A stretch of DNA of 64,000 nucleotides. It comes from DATEOR01 sp046733475 (GTDB lineage Bacteria; Actinomycetota; Thermoleophilia; Gaiellales; Gaiellaceae). Both the position numbers and the translations under genes were made by a program. The notes beneath the pieces are model-generated. The model saw only the letters and a list, made by a program, of their open reading frames with translations, ran no database searches and was not told the origin of the DNA. How positions within the stretch are numbered: position 1 is the first letter of the stretch; each line of letters starts with the position of its first letter. This document shows, in pieces, positions 1-8,150 of this stretch. The stretch lies in NCBI GenBank assembly GCA_046733475.1, contig JBKPPF010000020.1:1-64000 (forward strand), given 5' to 3'.

Positions 1-80
1 TCGGCTACTTCGTGATCATCCTCGGAGTGTCGCTCTCCGCGATCCCGCTGATGATCCTCACCAACGTGGGGCAGTCGTGA
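1..80 (+). CDS. C-terminal end of an integral membrane protein, possibly an Nramp-type metal transporter (partial)
   Basis: Only the last 25 residues are present, read from base 3 and ending at the TGA at 78-80. They form one hydrophobic segment (starting GYFVIILGVSL) with a short polar tail, so this is the final membrane helix of a transporter-like protein. The stop overlaps the GTG of the next gene by four bases, so the two are co-translated. The identity is inferred from context: PRC-barrel-like genes often follow Nramp/MgtE-type metal transporters in actinobacteria. The fragment itself is too short to name a family. Confidence 0.45.
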   Translation, partial: GYFVIILGVSLSAIPLMILTNVGQS

Positions 81-427
81 GCGAAGAGCTCGATCTCGCC
101 CTCGGCGTGCTGGACCACCAGCTCCTCGACTGCGACGGGCGCCGCTGCGGAAACGTGGACGACCTGGCCATCGAGGGAGGACCCGGCGAGGACGCCGAGG
201 TGGTCGCGATCCTCAGCGGTCCGGGCGTGTGGCCGAACAGGGCAGGCCTGCTCGGACGGATCGCCGCCCGGCTCGGAGGCGGCGGGCGCGTCCGCGTCGC
301 GTGGTCGGAGGTTGCGGAAGTCGAGTCGCACGTCCAGCTGAAGAAACAGGCAACCGACTACGGCCTGGGCGCAGGAGACGATCGCCTCCGCCCGTTCATC
401 CAACGCATCCCGGGGGCCGACCGGTGA
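77..427 (+). CDS. PRC-barrel-like protein
   Basis: This 116-residue soluble protein starts at a GTG that overlaps the upstream stop. The N-terminal half contains a VLDHQLLDCDGRRCGNVDD segment, the typical first strands of a PRC-barrel (short beta-barrel) domain. A later RVAWSEVAEVESHVQL stretch matches the end of such a barrel. PRC-barrel proteins bind partners such as ribosomal proteins, metal transporters or photosystem parts. Tight coupling to a membrane transporter suggests an accessory or regulatory role in transport. The next gene is also PRC-like and overlaps this one by four bases. The fold assignment is fairly good; the role is inferred. Confidence 0.75.
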   Translation: MSEELDLALGVLDHQLLDCDGRRCGNVDDLAIEGGPGEDAEVVAILSGPGVWPNRAGLLGRIAARLGGGGRVRVAWSEVAEVESHVQLKKQATDYGLGAGDDRLRPFIQRIPGADR

Positions 428-699
428 GGACGCTCTCCTCCCTGTGCGGACGGAAGATCGTCACCGAGAGCGGAGAGACGCTCGGGCGCTGCCACGACGT
501 GCGCGCGGAGCTCGGCGCGTCACGGCTCCGCGTCACCGGCCTCGTCCTGGGGCGGAAGGGCCACCTCGAGCATTTCGGGATCGGGGCGCAGGCGAGCGCT
601 TCGACAGCCCGCGTGCGCGACAGCGACATGATTCCGTGGAAGGACATCGTTCGCTTCGAAGCCGACCGGATCGTGGTGCGCGACTCGGAGGCTCAGTAG
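424..699 (+). CDS. PRC-barrel domain protein
   Basis: The GTG at 424 overlaps the previous TGA (GTGA), which sets the start and gives 91 residues. The sequence opens with a barrel signature (LCGRKIVTESGETLGRCHDV), followed by RLRVTGLVLGRKGHLEHFG and a closing DMIPWKDIVRFEADRIVVRD strand pair. This is the usual length and pattern of a single PRC-barrel. It is the third gene of a coupled set (membrane protein, PRC, PRC). It probably helps regulate the transporter, but no substrate can be read from the sequence. Confidence 0.75.
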   Translation: MRTLSSLCGRKIVTESGETLGRCHDVRAELGASRLRVTGLVLGRKGHLEHFGIGAQASASTARVRDSDMIPWKDIVRFEADRIVVRDSEAQ

Positions 700-789
700 C
701 GGCTGGCCGACGCTCGGGACGGGTAGTCCTCGCAGAGTGACCGGAGCGGGTCTGACAACGGAGGCGAAGATCGGCGGCGCCCCAAGGCG

Positions 790-1344
790 GTGTCCGACAG
801 GCCGTCATGGCTCGGGTGGCTCGGCCGTCGGGGCATGGCTGCGGCCGGATCCCTCTACTGCCTGATCGGCTTCCTCGCCGTCGAGCTCGCGCTGGGAGCC
901 GGCGGGACGGCGACCGACCGGACTGGAGCGCTGCAGGAGCTCTCGGGCGAGTGGTGGGCACCGCGCTCCTCATCGTGGTCGCCGTCGGCTTCGCCGGGTA
1001 CGCCCTCTGGCGCTTCGCAGTGCGGCGCTCGGCGAGAAGCTGGAGGCGGGCGACATGCCGAGGAAGTTCAAGGACGATCTGCGCACCGAGCAGATGTCGG
1101 CCCGTACGGAGAAATGGGTGACCCGGATCGGCGTCGTCGGCCACCTGGCCGTCTACACGCTCATCGGCCTCCTCTTCATCCGGGCCGCGTGGCAATACGA
1201 CCCGGACAACGCAGTAGGACCGACGGTGCGTTGCAGAAGCTCGCCGACCAGACCCTCGGACCGCTTCTTTTCGGTGTCGTGGCGGCCGACCTCTTCGCGT
1301 ACGGCGTCTGCTATTTCGTGCGCGCCGCCCACCGGGAGGTCTGA
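790..1344 (+). pseudogene. DUF1206 membrane protein, broken by three frameshifts
   Basis: Three reading frames each hold a piece of one DUF1206 protein. The GTG start at 790 gives WLGRRGMAAAGSLYCLIGFL and GALQELSG. Near 945 the frame changes to give VVGTALLIVVAVGFAGYALW. Near 1030 it changes again to give RTEKWVTRIGVVGHLAVYTL, and near 1220 a third change gives GALQKLADQTLGPLLFGVVA. DUF1206 proteins carry repeated pairs of membrane helices with this GALQ motif between them. Normal members have three repeats; only two are seen here. Three indels in 550 bases mean either a decayed gene or assembly error. The coordinates span the pieces. Confidence 0.75.
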
Positions 1345-1369
1345 CGGAAGGAAGGGCCCGCCCGGCACC

Positions 1370-1381
1370 TAAATACGCCCG
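1370..1381 (+). promoter_or_regulatory. Leaderless -10 element before the channel gene
   Basis: TAAATA lies at 1370-1375, exactly six bases before the GTG at 1382, and no Shine-Dalgarno sequence lies between. This is the geometry of leaderless actinobacterial promoters. No clear -35 box is seen. Confidence 0.5.
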
Positions 1382-2059
1382 GTGCGCGTGAATCGCCAGG
1401 CCGTGGTCCGGGCCGTGGACAGCTACGCAAGCCTGCTCGTCCTCCTGCTCGCCAATTTTTTCGTCATCGAGCTCGTGTCAGACGCGCGCTGGGGCGCCGC
1501 CGCGAGCATCCTGCTCGCGGCGGCCGCGCTCATCGTCGCGATCAGCGACCCAGACGCCGGCGAAGGGCTCGAGACGTGGCACTGGATCCTCATTGCCGTC
1601 TGCGTCGCGCTCGCGCCGATCGTCCTCCTCGTCACGTCGTCGTCGGTTCTCGGCGTCGCGTACCTCGTCCCCGTCGGGCTGCTCGCCAGCGCGACCCTCC
1701 CGGTCACCCTGAGCAGGATCGCCCACCACAAGCGGGTCACTGCCGAGACGATCCTCGGCGCTACCTGCGCCTACATCCTCTTCGGGCTCCTCTTCGCGTT
1801 CGTCTACCTCGCTCTCGGCGAGCTCCGCGACGCACCGTTCTTCGCCCAGGCCGGCCCGCACGAAGCGTCCGAGTACATCTACTTCAGCTTCGTCGCGCTG
1901 ACGACGCTCGGCTTCGGCGACCTCTCACCGGCGGTCGGTCTGCCCCAGGCGCTCACCGTCATCGAGGCGCTTCTCGGCAGCGTTTTCCTCGTCACCCTGG
2001 TCGCGCGGCTCGTGACGCTCTGGGTGCGTCAGGACGAGCTCCAGCACGCACGCGGCTAG
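1382..2059 (+). CDS. Two-pore-helix type potassium channel family protein
   Basis: The 225-residue membrane protein has about six hydrophobic segments. The last part holds a pore loop, FSFVALTTLGFGDLSP, where TTLGFGD corresponds to the selectivity filter (TVGYGD-like) of the ion channel 2 family. A final helix (ALLGSVFLVTLVARLV) follows. The first four helices, with little charge, are not a classical voltage sensor. It is expected to conduct K+ or another cation across the cytoplasmic membrane. The GTG start is supported by a -10 box six bases upstream. Its stop overlaps the stop of a decayed opposite-strand gene. Confidence 0.85.
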   Translation: MRVNRQAVVRAVDSYASLLVLLLANFFVIELVSDARWGAAASILLAAAALIVAISDPDAGEGLETWHWILIAVCVALAPIVLLVTSSSVLGVAYLVPVGLLASATLPVTLSRIAHHKRVTAETILGATCAYILFGLLFAFVYLALGELRDAPFFAQAGPHEASEYIYFSFVALTTLGFGDLSPAVGLPQALTVIEALLGSVFLVTLVARLVTLWVRQDELQHARG

Positions 2060-2366
2060 GGCTTGACGATCTCGAACGGCGCGGTGGCCCAGTCCGTCGC
2101 CGCGCGGGTTGTCGAGGCTGCTACCGGCCGGGAACACGGAGACCCAGTCCCACGTCATGCCGGGCGCATCCGTCCACGAGACCTCGATGGGCTCGCCGAC
2201 GTAGGTCTTCTTCGAGGTCATGACGCTCGCCTCGGTCCCGGGCGACCATCTCGTCGCCGCCGTTTAAGCGACGCGAAGCGTGAGCTCGGCCGGCGTCGCC
2301 CTCGCCGAAGCAGCCCGCGGCCAGTCAGGCGCACACGACGAGGAGCAGGCTGAACCGAAAACGCAT
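2056..2366 (-). pseudogene. Decayed small secreted lipoprotein
   Basis: Read on the minus strand, an ATG at 2366 starts MRFRFSLLLVVCA, then an in-frame TGA, then LAAGC, which together look like a lipoprotein signal peptide and lipobox. A second frame gives SKKTYVGEPIEVSWTDAPGM and then TWDWVSVFPAGSSLDNPRGD, an Ig-like beta-sandwich segment. A further shift leads to APFEIVKP and a TAG at 2056-2058. At least one nonsense codon and two frame changes are needed to link the pieces. The original was probably an envelope lipoprotein of about 100 residues. Its stop shares a CTAG with the channel gene. Confidence 0.55.
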
Positions 2367-2423
2367 GGGGCCGAAATCCTCTCAGGCTTGACACCCGCGG
2401 CACCACCGGGCAGCGTGACGGGC

Positions 2424-3503
2424 ATGGCCATCGCCGACAGCTCGGAGATCACGCTCGAGGAGCTCCAGCTCAGCGGGCGCAACCACTCCATCCCGCTCGA
2501 AGCCCTGAAGCACGACATCACGCCGATCGGCCTCCACTACCTCCTGACCCACTTCGACATCCCGAAGGTCGATGCGGAGACGTGGCAGCTCGAGGTCGGA
2601 GGTCTCGTGAAGACGCCTCTCACCCTCACGCTCGCGGACATCAAGGCACGTCCTGCGCGGGCGATGCCGGTGACCCTCGAATGCGCGGGCAACGGGCGCG
2701 CGCTGATCGAGCCGCGGCCCATGAGCCAGCCCTGGCTCCAGGGCGCCGTCGGGACTGCGGAGTGGACGGGCACGCCGCTCGCGCCGCTCCTCGAGGAGGC
2801 CGGCCTGGCCGCGGACACGAAGGAGATCGTCTTCAGCGGGCTCGACCGCGGCATCCAGGGCGACCTCGAGCACGCCTACGAACGGAGCCTCCCGGTCGCC
2901 GAGGCGCGGCGGGACGAGATCCTCCTCGCCTTCGAGATCAACGGACAGCCGCTTCCTCCCCAGCATGGCTTCCCGCTGCGGCTCATCGTCCCCGGCTGGT
3001 ACGGGATGACGCACGTGAAGTGGCTCAGCTCGATCACGGCCGTGGCCGAACCGTTCACGGGGTGGCAGCAGGACGTCGCCTACCACGTGCGTGACTCGGA
3101 GGAGGAGCAGGGCGAGCCGGTCACGCGCATCAAGCCGCGCTCCCTGATGGTGCCGCCGGGGATCCCGGAGTTCTTCTGGCGGACGCGCTTCGTCGAGCCG
3201 GGGCCGTGCGCGATCGAGGGACGCGCATGGTCAGGCCAGGCGCCGGTTTCCCGCGTGGAGTTCAGCGACGACGGCGGCAAGACCTGGGCGGATGCGAAGC
3301 TCGGGGAGCAGGCGGGCGAGTTCGCCTGGCGCGGGTGGAGCTACGCGTGGGACGCCGCCCCGGGCGAGCACGAGCTCTGCTGCCGCGCGACCGACGAGGC
3401 CGGCACCGTCCAGCCGCTCACGCCCGAGTGGAACTGGGACGGCGTCTGCAACAACGCGGTGCAGCGCGTGCAGGTCGTGGTTTCAGCGCGCGCATCTACC
3501 TGA
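2424..3503 (+). CDS. Sulfite-oxidase-like molybdopterin oxidoreductase
   Basis: The 359-residue protein has the two domains of the sulfite oxidase family. The molybdopterin-binding domain (about 20-210) contains ECAGNGR, whose cysteine (about residue 87) is the expected Mo ligand, and the HGFPLRLIVPGWYGM motif. The C-terminal Mo-co dimerisation domain (about 240-355) contains RVEFSDDGGKTWADAKL. No heme domain and no convincing signal peptide are present, so it is probably cytoplasmic unless a longer N-terminus from further upstream is used. I chose the ATG at 2424; a GTG at 2415 is possible. The substrate could be sulfite or another oxyanion or S-oxide. Its stop overlaps the next start. Confidence 0.88.
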   Translation: MAIADSSEITLEELQLSGRNHSIPLEALKHDITPIGLHYLLTHFDIPKVDAETWQLEVGGLVKTPLTLTLADIKARPARAMPVTLECAGNGRALIEPRPMSQPWLQGAVGTAEWTGTPLAPLLEEAGLAADTKEIVFSGLDRGIQGDLEHAYERSLPVAEARRDEILLAFEINGQPLPPQHGFPLRLIVPGWYGMTHVKWLSSITAVAEPFTGWQQDVAYHVRDSEEEQGEPVTRIKPRSLMVPPGIPEFFWRTRFVEPGPCAIEGRAWSGQAPVSRVEFSDDGGKTWADAKLGEQAGEFAWRGWSYAWDAAPGEHELCCRATDEAGTVQPLTPEWNWDGVCNNAVQRVQVVVSARAST

Positions 3504-3856
3504 TGGACACGCGCGAGGCCGCCGAGCACTGGCGCCGGACGTGGGCTCGCGGTTGGCACGGGCATGACGCGGGGCCGATCCTCGAGCTCTACGCGCGGGA
3601 CGCGACGCTGCAGTCGCATCCCTTCCGTGAGCCGCACTCGCCGCGGGACTACATCGAGCCCACACTCGACGCCGAGGCGTGGGCCGACTGCGAGTTCCTC
3701 GAGCCCATCGTGGAAGGCGACCGCGCGGTCGTCGAGTGGCGCGCCGATACGCGCCTCAAAGACGGCGGGGCCGAGAAGCTCGCCGGCCTATCGCTCCTGC
3801 GTTTCGACGAGGACGGTCTCGTCGTCGAGCAGCGCGACTTCTGGGCCAGCGGGTAA
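3503..3856 (+). CDS. SnoaL/NTF2-like protein
   Basis: The ATG at 3503 shares its A with the TGA of the upstream oxidoreductase gene, giving 117 residues. The order helix, HDAGPILELYARDATLQSHP, SPRDYIEP, then strands VEGDRAVVEWRADT and LSLLRFDEDGLVVEQRDFW is the cone-shaped NTF2/SnoaL fold. Such proteins are small-molecule isomerases, hydrolases or ligand-binding proteins, and the sequence does not tell which. The tight coupling suggests expression with the molybdoenzyme. Confidence 0.85.
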   Translation: MDTREAAEHWRRTWARGWHGHDAGPILELYARDATLQSHPFREPHSPRDYIEPTLDAEAWADCEFLEPIVEGDRAVVEWRADTRLKDGGAEKLAGLSLLRFDEDGLVVEQRDFWASG

Positions 3857-3867
3857 GTGAATCTCTG

Positions 3868-4395
3868 ATGGAGCGAGCCCAATCAGGCTGGTCGACGTCC
3901 GAAGAGCGAGCCGACGGAGCAATCGCGTCGGAGCAGCGGATGCCCACGCCCGGGCCTGTCGTCGAGGCCACGGAACGCGGAGCAGCTGAGCTCGGCGCCG
4001 TCTACTGGCGCGAGGTGGAGCGCTTCATGCGCGGCCTTGTCCGGGCCCGTGTTTCCCCGAATGGGAGCGTCGAGCTCCGGCTCAGGCCCGGCGGCGTGCT
4101 CCTACTCTCCTTCGCGCCGCCCGAGCTCGGCGCCGCGAACGGCATCGTGCGGTGCACGTACCCCATCTCGGGCGGCCTCCTGACGCGCAGCGCGAGTGGG
4201 ACGATCTCCTTCTCGCAGGAGACCGGGCCGCCGCCCGCGCTCGCGTCGGCGATCTCCGGATTTTTCCCGCGCCTCGCTGCCGCGCCGGGACGACCAAGCT
4301 GGACGGGCACCTTCTACGAGCAGGTGCAGCGCCGCCTTCACCTCGCTCTCTCGAAGCGCTACTTCGAGGCGCTGGTCGAAGGAGTGGAGCCGTGA
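3868..4395 (+). CDS. Conserved-looking hypothetical protein
   Basis: I do not recognise this 175-residue protein. From the ATG at 3868 it has about 25 polar residues, and a second ATG at 3940 could be the true start. A helical stretch with GAAELGAVYWREVERFMRGL is followed by an alternating strand-rich part (SVELRLRPGGVLLLSF, GIVRCTYPISGGLL, GTISFSQE) and ends in a helix with SKRYFEALVEG. There are no membrane segments and no catalytic motif. Its stop overlaps the GTG of the next gene, so it is probably co-translated with the NAD(P)-binding protein. Confidence 0.7.
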   Translation: MERAQSGWSTSEERADGAIASEQRMPTPGPVVEATERGAAELGAVYWREVERFMRGLVRARVSPNGSVELRLRPGGVLLLSFAPPELGAANGIVRCTYPISGGLLTRSASGTISFSQETGPPPALASAISGFFPRLAAAPGRPSWTGTFYEQVQRRLHLALSKRYFEALVEGVEP

Positions 4396-5273
4396 AGATC
4401 GTCGTCTTCGGCGCGACGGGAACCGTCGGAGAAGCGCTCCTGTCCGCGCTCGCGAGTGACCACGAAGTGACGGCGGTCTCACGCTCGGCGGACGAGGGAG
4501 AGCACGACGGGGCGCTGTGGGTGCGAGGCGACGTCGAGGACGCCGAGAGCGTCGACCACGCGCTGGAAGGCGCCGAGGTCGTCTACTACCTCGTCCACTC
4601 GCTCGGCACGGCGGGCTTCGAGGATCGGGAGCGGCGCAGCGCGGACAACGTCGCTCGAGCCGCGGAGAATGCCGGCCTTCGTCAGATTGTCTACCTCGGA
4701 GGCCTCGGCGACGATTCCGACGACCTCTCGCCCCATCTCCGTAGCCGTCGCGAGACGGAGCGGCGGCTCGCGTCCGGCTCGGTGCCGGTGACAACGCTGC
4801 GCGCCGGGATGGTCGTCGCCCAGGGAAGCGCCGCGTTCGAGACGATCGCGGCGCTCGTAGACCGCCTGCCGGTGATGATCCTCCCCCGGTGGGCGAAGAC
4901 TCCCACCCAGCCGATCGCACTAACCGACGTGGTTCGCTACCTCGCCGGCGTCTGCGGGAATGCGGAGGCGTTCGGCAAGACCTACGACGTCGCCGGGCCG
5001 GACGTCATGAGCTACGCGGAGATGATCAGCCGCATCGGCCGTCTCAAGGGGAAGGCGCCGTACCTCGTCGAGGTGCCCGTGCTGACGCCCTGGCTGTCGG
5101 CGCTCTGGATCGAGCTCGTCACGCCCGCTCGCGCAGACATCGCGCGGCCGCTGGTGGAGGGGCTGCGCAATCCGACGGTCGCCACGGAGGAGCGGATCCG
5201 CAAGCTCGTGCCCTTCGAGCTCACCCGATTCGACGACGCAGCCCGCGCCGCGCTCGCCGTGGAGCGGCCCTAG
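4392..5273 (+). CDS. NAD(P)-binding protein of the atypical SDR / NmrA-like group
   Basis: The GTG at 4392 overlaps the previous stop by four bases and gives 293 residues. The N-terminus is a Rossmann fold with VFGATGTVGEALLSAL (glycine-rich NAD(P) loop at about 5-12). YYLVHSLGTAGFEDRER and VYLGGLGDD follow, as in the atypical SDR proteins often fused to DUF2867. No DUF2867 domain is attached here. The usual YxxxK catalytic pair is not obvious, as is common in this group, so it may be a redox sensor or a reductase of unknown substrate. The TAG stop (5271-5273) is part of the -10 box of the next gene. Confidence 0.85.
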   Translation: MKIVVFGATGTVGEALLSALASDHEVTAVSRSADEGEHDGALWVRGDVEDAESVDHALEGAEVVYYLVHSLGTAGFEDRERRSADNVARAAENAGLRQIVYLGGLGDDSDDLSPHLRSRRETERRLASGSVPVTTLRAGMVVAQGSAAFETIAALVDRLPVMILPRWAKTPTQPIALTDVVRYLAGVCGNAEAFGKTYDVAGPDVMSYAEMISRIGRLKGKAPYLVEVPVLTPWLSALWIELVTPARADIARPLVEGLRNPTVATEERIRKLVPFELTRFDDAARAALAVERP

Positions 5274-5282
5274 AATCGCGCC
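5271..5282 (+). promoter_or_regulatory. Leaderless -10 element built on the upstream stop codon
   Basis: TAGAAT at 5271-5276 includes the TAG stop of the upstream gene and sits six bases before the TTG start at 5283. No ribosome binding site is visible. Confidence 0.5.
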
Positions 5283-5978
5283 TTGGCTCTCTTTGCGTTG
5301 ATCCACGGGGGCTGGCACGGTCCCTGGGTCTGGGACAAAGTCACGCCTCTGCTGACCGCTCGCGGCCATGAGGTCGTCACTCCTCGGGTTCGGGTAGACG
5401 AGCCCGGGTCGTGGGCCGCGGACGGAGACGCACTCGAAACCGAGTTGCGAGACGGCATCGCCGAAACAGTCCTCGTCGGGCACTCGTCCGGCGGGCGCTG
5501 GGCGGCCCTGGTTGCCGCAAAGCAGGCGCCAAAGCTCCTGATCTACATCGCGCCGGCGAACCCGGTCGCGACCTCCCCGGAGGGGATGCCCGAGCGAACG
5601 AAGCCCGAGATCGACGGGCTGGTCAAGTACGACGAGCAGGATCGTGACTACCTCGAGGTCGAGGACGCCGTTAAATGGTTCTATGGGCGGGTCGACGAGG
5701 AGACCGCCCGCTGGGCCGCGGCCCGCCTTCTGCACGACACCGACCGCGGCGATTTCCCGCTCGGGGCGCCTCCCGAGGTGCCCAGCGCGTACATCTACGG
5801 CACGGAGGACGAGATCTTCACGAGCGAGAGCATGGAGTGGTCGGCTCGGCACTTATTCGGCGTCGAGCCGATCGCAATCCCGACCGGCCACTCGCCGCAG
5901 CTGGAAGCACCGGAGCTCCTCACGAACCTTCTTTGCCAGCTCGCGGAGGGCTCGCCGACGCCCGAAACGCGCACGTAA
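5283..5978 (+). CDS. Alpha/beta hydrolase (small esterase type)
   Basis: This 231-residue protein starts at a TTG placed six bases after a -10 box. It opens with ALIHGGWHGPWVWDKV (oxyanion-hole HGGWHG) and has the nucleophile elbow VGHSSGGR at about residue 67. A C-terminal IPTGHSPQL supplies the catalytic histidine, and an acid is likely in YGTEDEIF. The length and HGG-W motif match the plant methylesterase / hydroxynitrile-lyase-like group and actinobacterial EstC-type esterases. It is expected to be cytoplasmic, acting on small esters or related compounds. The neighbouring gene is a hydrolase-cyclase fusion. Confidence 0.85.
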   Translation: MALFALIHGGWHGPWVWDKVTPLLTARGHEVVTPRVRVDEPGSWAADGDALETELRDGIAETVLVGHSSGGRWAALVAAKQAPKLLIYIAPANPVATSPEGMPERTKPEIDGLVKYDEQDRDYLEVEDAVKWFYGRVDEETARWAAARLLHDTDRGDFPLGAPPEVPSAYIYGTEDEIFTSESMEWSARHLFGVEPIAIPTGHSPQLEAPELLTNLLCQLAEGSPTPETRT

Positions 5979-5989
5979 CCACTCGGTGG

Positions 5990-6001
5990 GATACTCGCCG
6001 C
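5990..6001 (+). promoter_or_regulatory. Possible leaderless -10 element before the hydrolase-cyclase fusion
   Basis: GATACT at 5990-5995 lies six bases before the GTG at 6002. It deviates from TANNNT at its first base, so it is weaker than the other examples in the window. Confidence 0.35.
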
Positions 6002-7339
6002 GTGGACGACGCTTTCCCCGAAGTCCGCTACGCGCGCTCCAGCGACGTCCACATCGCCTACCAGGTGCTGGGCGAGGGTGAGGTCGACCTCGTCTTCGTG
6101 ATGGGCTGGCTCACGAACCTGGAGACATATTGGGAGCTGCCGGGCTACCGCCGCTTCATGCAGCGGCTCGCCGGTTTCACGCGGTTGATCCTCTTCGACA
6201 AGCGCGGCATGGGCCTGTCGGATCACACGGCCGTCGGGACCCTCGAAGAGCGCATGGATGACGTCCGCGCCGTGATGGACGCCGCGGGCTCCGAGCGCGC
6301 CGTCCTCATGGGCATAAGCGAGGGCGCCCCCCTGTCGATGGTGTTCGCGGCGACCCATCCCGAGCGAACGGCTGCGCTCATCTTCATCGGCGGTGAGGTG
6401 AAGGAGATCCTCGAGGACGATTGGCCACTCGGACAAGAGACGCGCGACGAGTACGAGGGACACCTCCAGAAGATCCTCTCCGGCGAGTTCGCATGGGGAC
6501 AGCCGAAGCGCGTCTGGTTCGCGCCGAGCAAGGAGAACGACCCCGCGGTCATGGAGTGGGTCGGACGCCTCGAACGGACCGCTGCCTCTCCCGCGGCGGC
6601 AGCGGCGTTCATGCGGCTCGGCAGCGAGCTCGATGTCCGGCATGTCGCGCCGTCAATCCACGTCCCGACGCTCGTCATGCACGCGCCCGAGGACCCGATC
6701 GTCCCATTCGCACAGGGCCGTTGGCTCGCGGAGCAGATCGAGGGAGCCCGCTTCGTCGAGCTCGCAGGAAAGGACCATGTGCCGTGGTTCGATGTCGCCG
6801 ATCAGGTCGTCGCGGAGACCCGCGAGTTTCTGACGGGCTTTCGCGAAGCTTCCGAACCCGAGCAGATCCTGGCGACTGTGCTCTTCACGGACATCGTCGG
6901 TTCGACTGAACGGGCGCGGGAGCTCGGCAACCGGGAGTGGCGCTCATTGCTGGAGCAGCACCACACCACGGTGCGCGAGATCCTCGCCCGCTACCGGGGA
7001 CGGGAGATCGATACGGCGGGCGACGGGTTCCTCGCGTCCTTCGACGGGCCGGCGAGGGCGATCCGCTGCGCGGTCGCTGTACGCGATGCGTTGGCTGGTC
7101 TCGGGATCCCGGTCCGAAGCGGCCTGCACACGGGTGAAGTCGAGGTCGTCGGGGAGAAGCTGGCCGGCATCGCGGTGCACACCGGATCGCGGGTGGCTGC
7201 CGTCGCAGCTGCCGGCGAGGTCATGGTCTCGTCCACCGTGCGCGATCTCGTCGCCGGCTCGGGGATTGAGTTCGAAGACCGCGGCCTGCACGAGCTCAAG
7301 GGCCTCGACGAGCCGCGCCGGCTCTTCGCGGTCGTCTAG
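6002..7339 (+). CDS. Alpha/beta hydrolase fused to a class III adenylate/guanylate cyclase
   Basis: The 445-residue protein has two parts. Residues 1-280 form an alpha/beta hydrolase with nucleophile Ser106 in GISEGAP, acid Asp231 in APEDPIVP and His259 in GKDHVPW. Residues 288-445 form a class III cyclase catalytic domain with metal-binding Asp297 in LFTDIVGST and Asp341 in DTAGDGFLASF, and then GLHTGEVEV. The catalytic residues of both parts look intact. It should make cAMP (or cGMP) from the nucleotide triphosphate. The hydrolase part may sense or convert a small ligand, as suggested for this known actinobacterial architecture. The GTG at 6002 is chosen because the homology begins there. 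Confidence 0.9.
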   Translation: MDDAFPEVRYARSSDVHIAYQVLGEGEVDLVFVMGWLTNLETYWELPGYRRFMQRLAGFTRLILFDKRGMGLSDHTAVGTLEERMDDVRAVMDAAGSERAVLMGISEGAPLSMVFAATHPERTAALIFIGGEVKEILEDDWPLGQETRDEYEGHLQKILSGEFAWGQPKRVWFAPSKENDPAVMEWVGRLERTAASPAAAAAFMRLGSELDVRHVAPSIHVPTLVMHAPEDPIVPFAQGRWLAEQIEGARFVELAGKDHVPWFDVADQVVAETREFLTGFREASEPEQILATVLFTDIVGSTERARELGNREWRSLLEQHHTTVREILARYRGREIDTAGDGFLASFDGPARAIRCAVAVRDALAGLGIPVRSGLHTGEVEVVGEKLAGIAVHTGSRVAAVAAAGEVMVSSTVRDLVAGSGIEFEDRGLHELKGLDEPRRLFAVV

Positions 7340-7384
7340 CTAATCTGCGTACCCGTTCGTTCATGAGCTGACGAAGGGGGACCG

Positions 7385-8146
7385 ATGACCGATCATCGGA
7401 CAGGAACACGCGAGGAGTGGCTCGCCGCCCGGCTGGAGCTGCTCCAGGCAGAGAAGGAGCACACCCGCCGCGGCGACGAGCTCGCCAAGCAGCGGCAGGA
7501 GCTCCCGTGGGTCCGGGTCGAGAAGGACTACCGCTTCGAGACCGACGAGGGGAACGCGTCGCTCGCGGATCTCTTCCGCGGCCGGTCGCAGCTCCTCATG
7601 TACCACTTCATGTTCGGGCCGGCCTACACGGCCGGGTGCCCGGTGTGCTCGACGATCGCCGACGGATTCGACGGCTTCGTCGTCCATCTCGAGAATCACG
7701 ACGTCGAGATGATGGCCGTGTCGCAGGCGCCGCTCGAAGCACTCCAGGCGTACAAGCGCCGCATGGGCTGGACGTTTCCGTGGGCCTCGTCGCACGGAAG
7801 CGACTTCAACTTCGACTTCAACGTCTCGTTCACGGAGGAGCAACAGCGCGCGAACGAGGTCGAATACAACTACCGCCCGCTGGACACGACGCCGCATCTC
7901 GAGCCCGGCGAAGGGCTGACGGAGATCGCCGCCACGACCGGAACCGACGCGGCGACGTACGCGCGAGAGGCCCCGGGGATGAGCGCCTTCGCGCTCGAGG
8001 ACGGAGTCGTCTACCACACGTACTCGGCATTCGCGCGCGGTGTCGACGGGCTCTGGGGATTCTTCCAGTGGCTCGACCGGGCGCCGAAGGGGCGCAACGA
8101 GGCCGACCTCTGGTTCCGCCGCCGTGACGAGTACGGACAGAGCTAG
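7385..8146 (+). CDS. DUF899 thioredoxin-like protein
   Basis: The 253-residue protein matches the DUF899 family throughout: REEWLAARLELLQAEKEHTR near the start, LPWVRVEKDYRFET, then LLMYHFMFGP and a CPVC motif (about residue 82). YNYRP, SAFALEDGVVYHTYSAFARG and the final GRNEADLWFRRRDEY follow. The fold is thioredoxin-like and the CPVC could be redox active, but no substrate is established for the family. A clear Shine-Dalgarno (GAAGGGGG, 7373-7380) precedes the ATG. It stands alone between two cyclase genes. Confidence 0.9.
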   Translation: MTDHRTGTREEWLAARLELLQAEKEHTRRGDELAKQRQELPWVRVEKDYRFETDEGNASLADLFRGRSQLLMYHFMFGPAYTAGCPVCSTIADGFDGFVVHLENHDVEMMAVSQAPLEALQAYKRRMGWTFPWASSHGSDFNFDFNVSFTEEQQRANEVEYNYRPLDTTPHLEPGEGLTEIAATTGTDAATYAREAPGMSAFALEDGVVYHTYSAFARGVDGLWGFFQWLDRAPKGRNEADLWFRRRDEYGQS

Positions 8147-8150
8147 CGTC

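Noticed and set aside
4920..5852. A minus-strand open frame of 310 codons
   Set aside because: It covers the antisense of two well-supported genes (the NAD-binding protein and the esterase) and has no recognisable domain.
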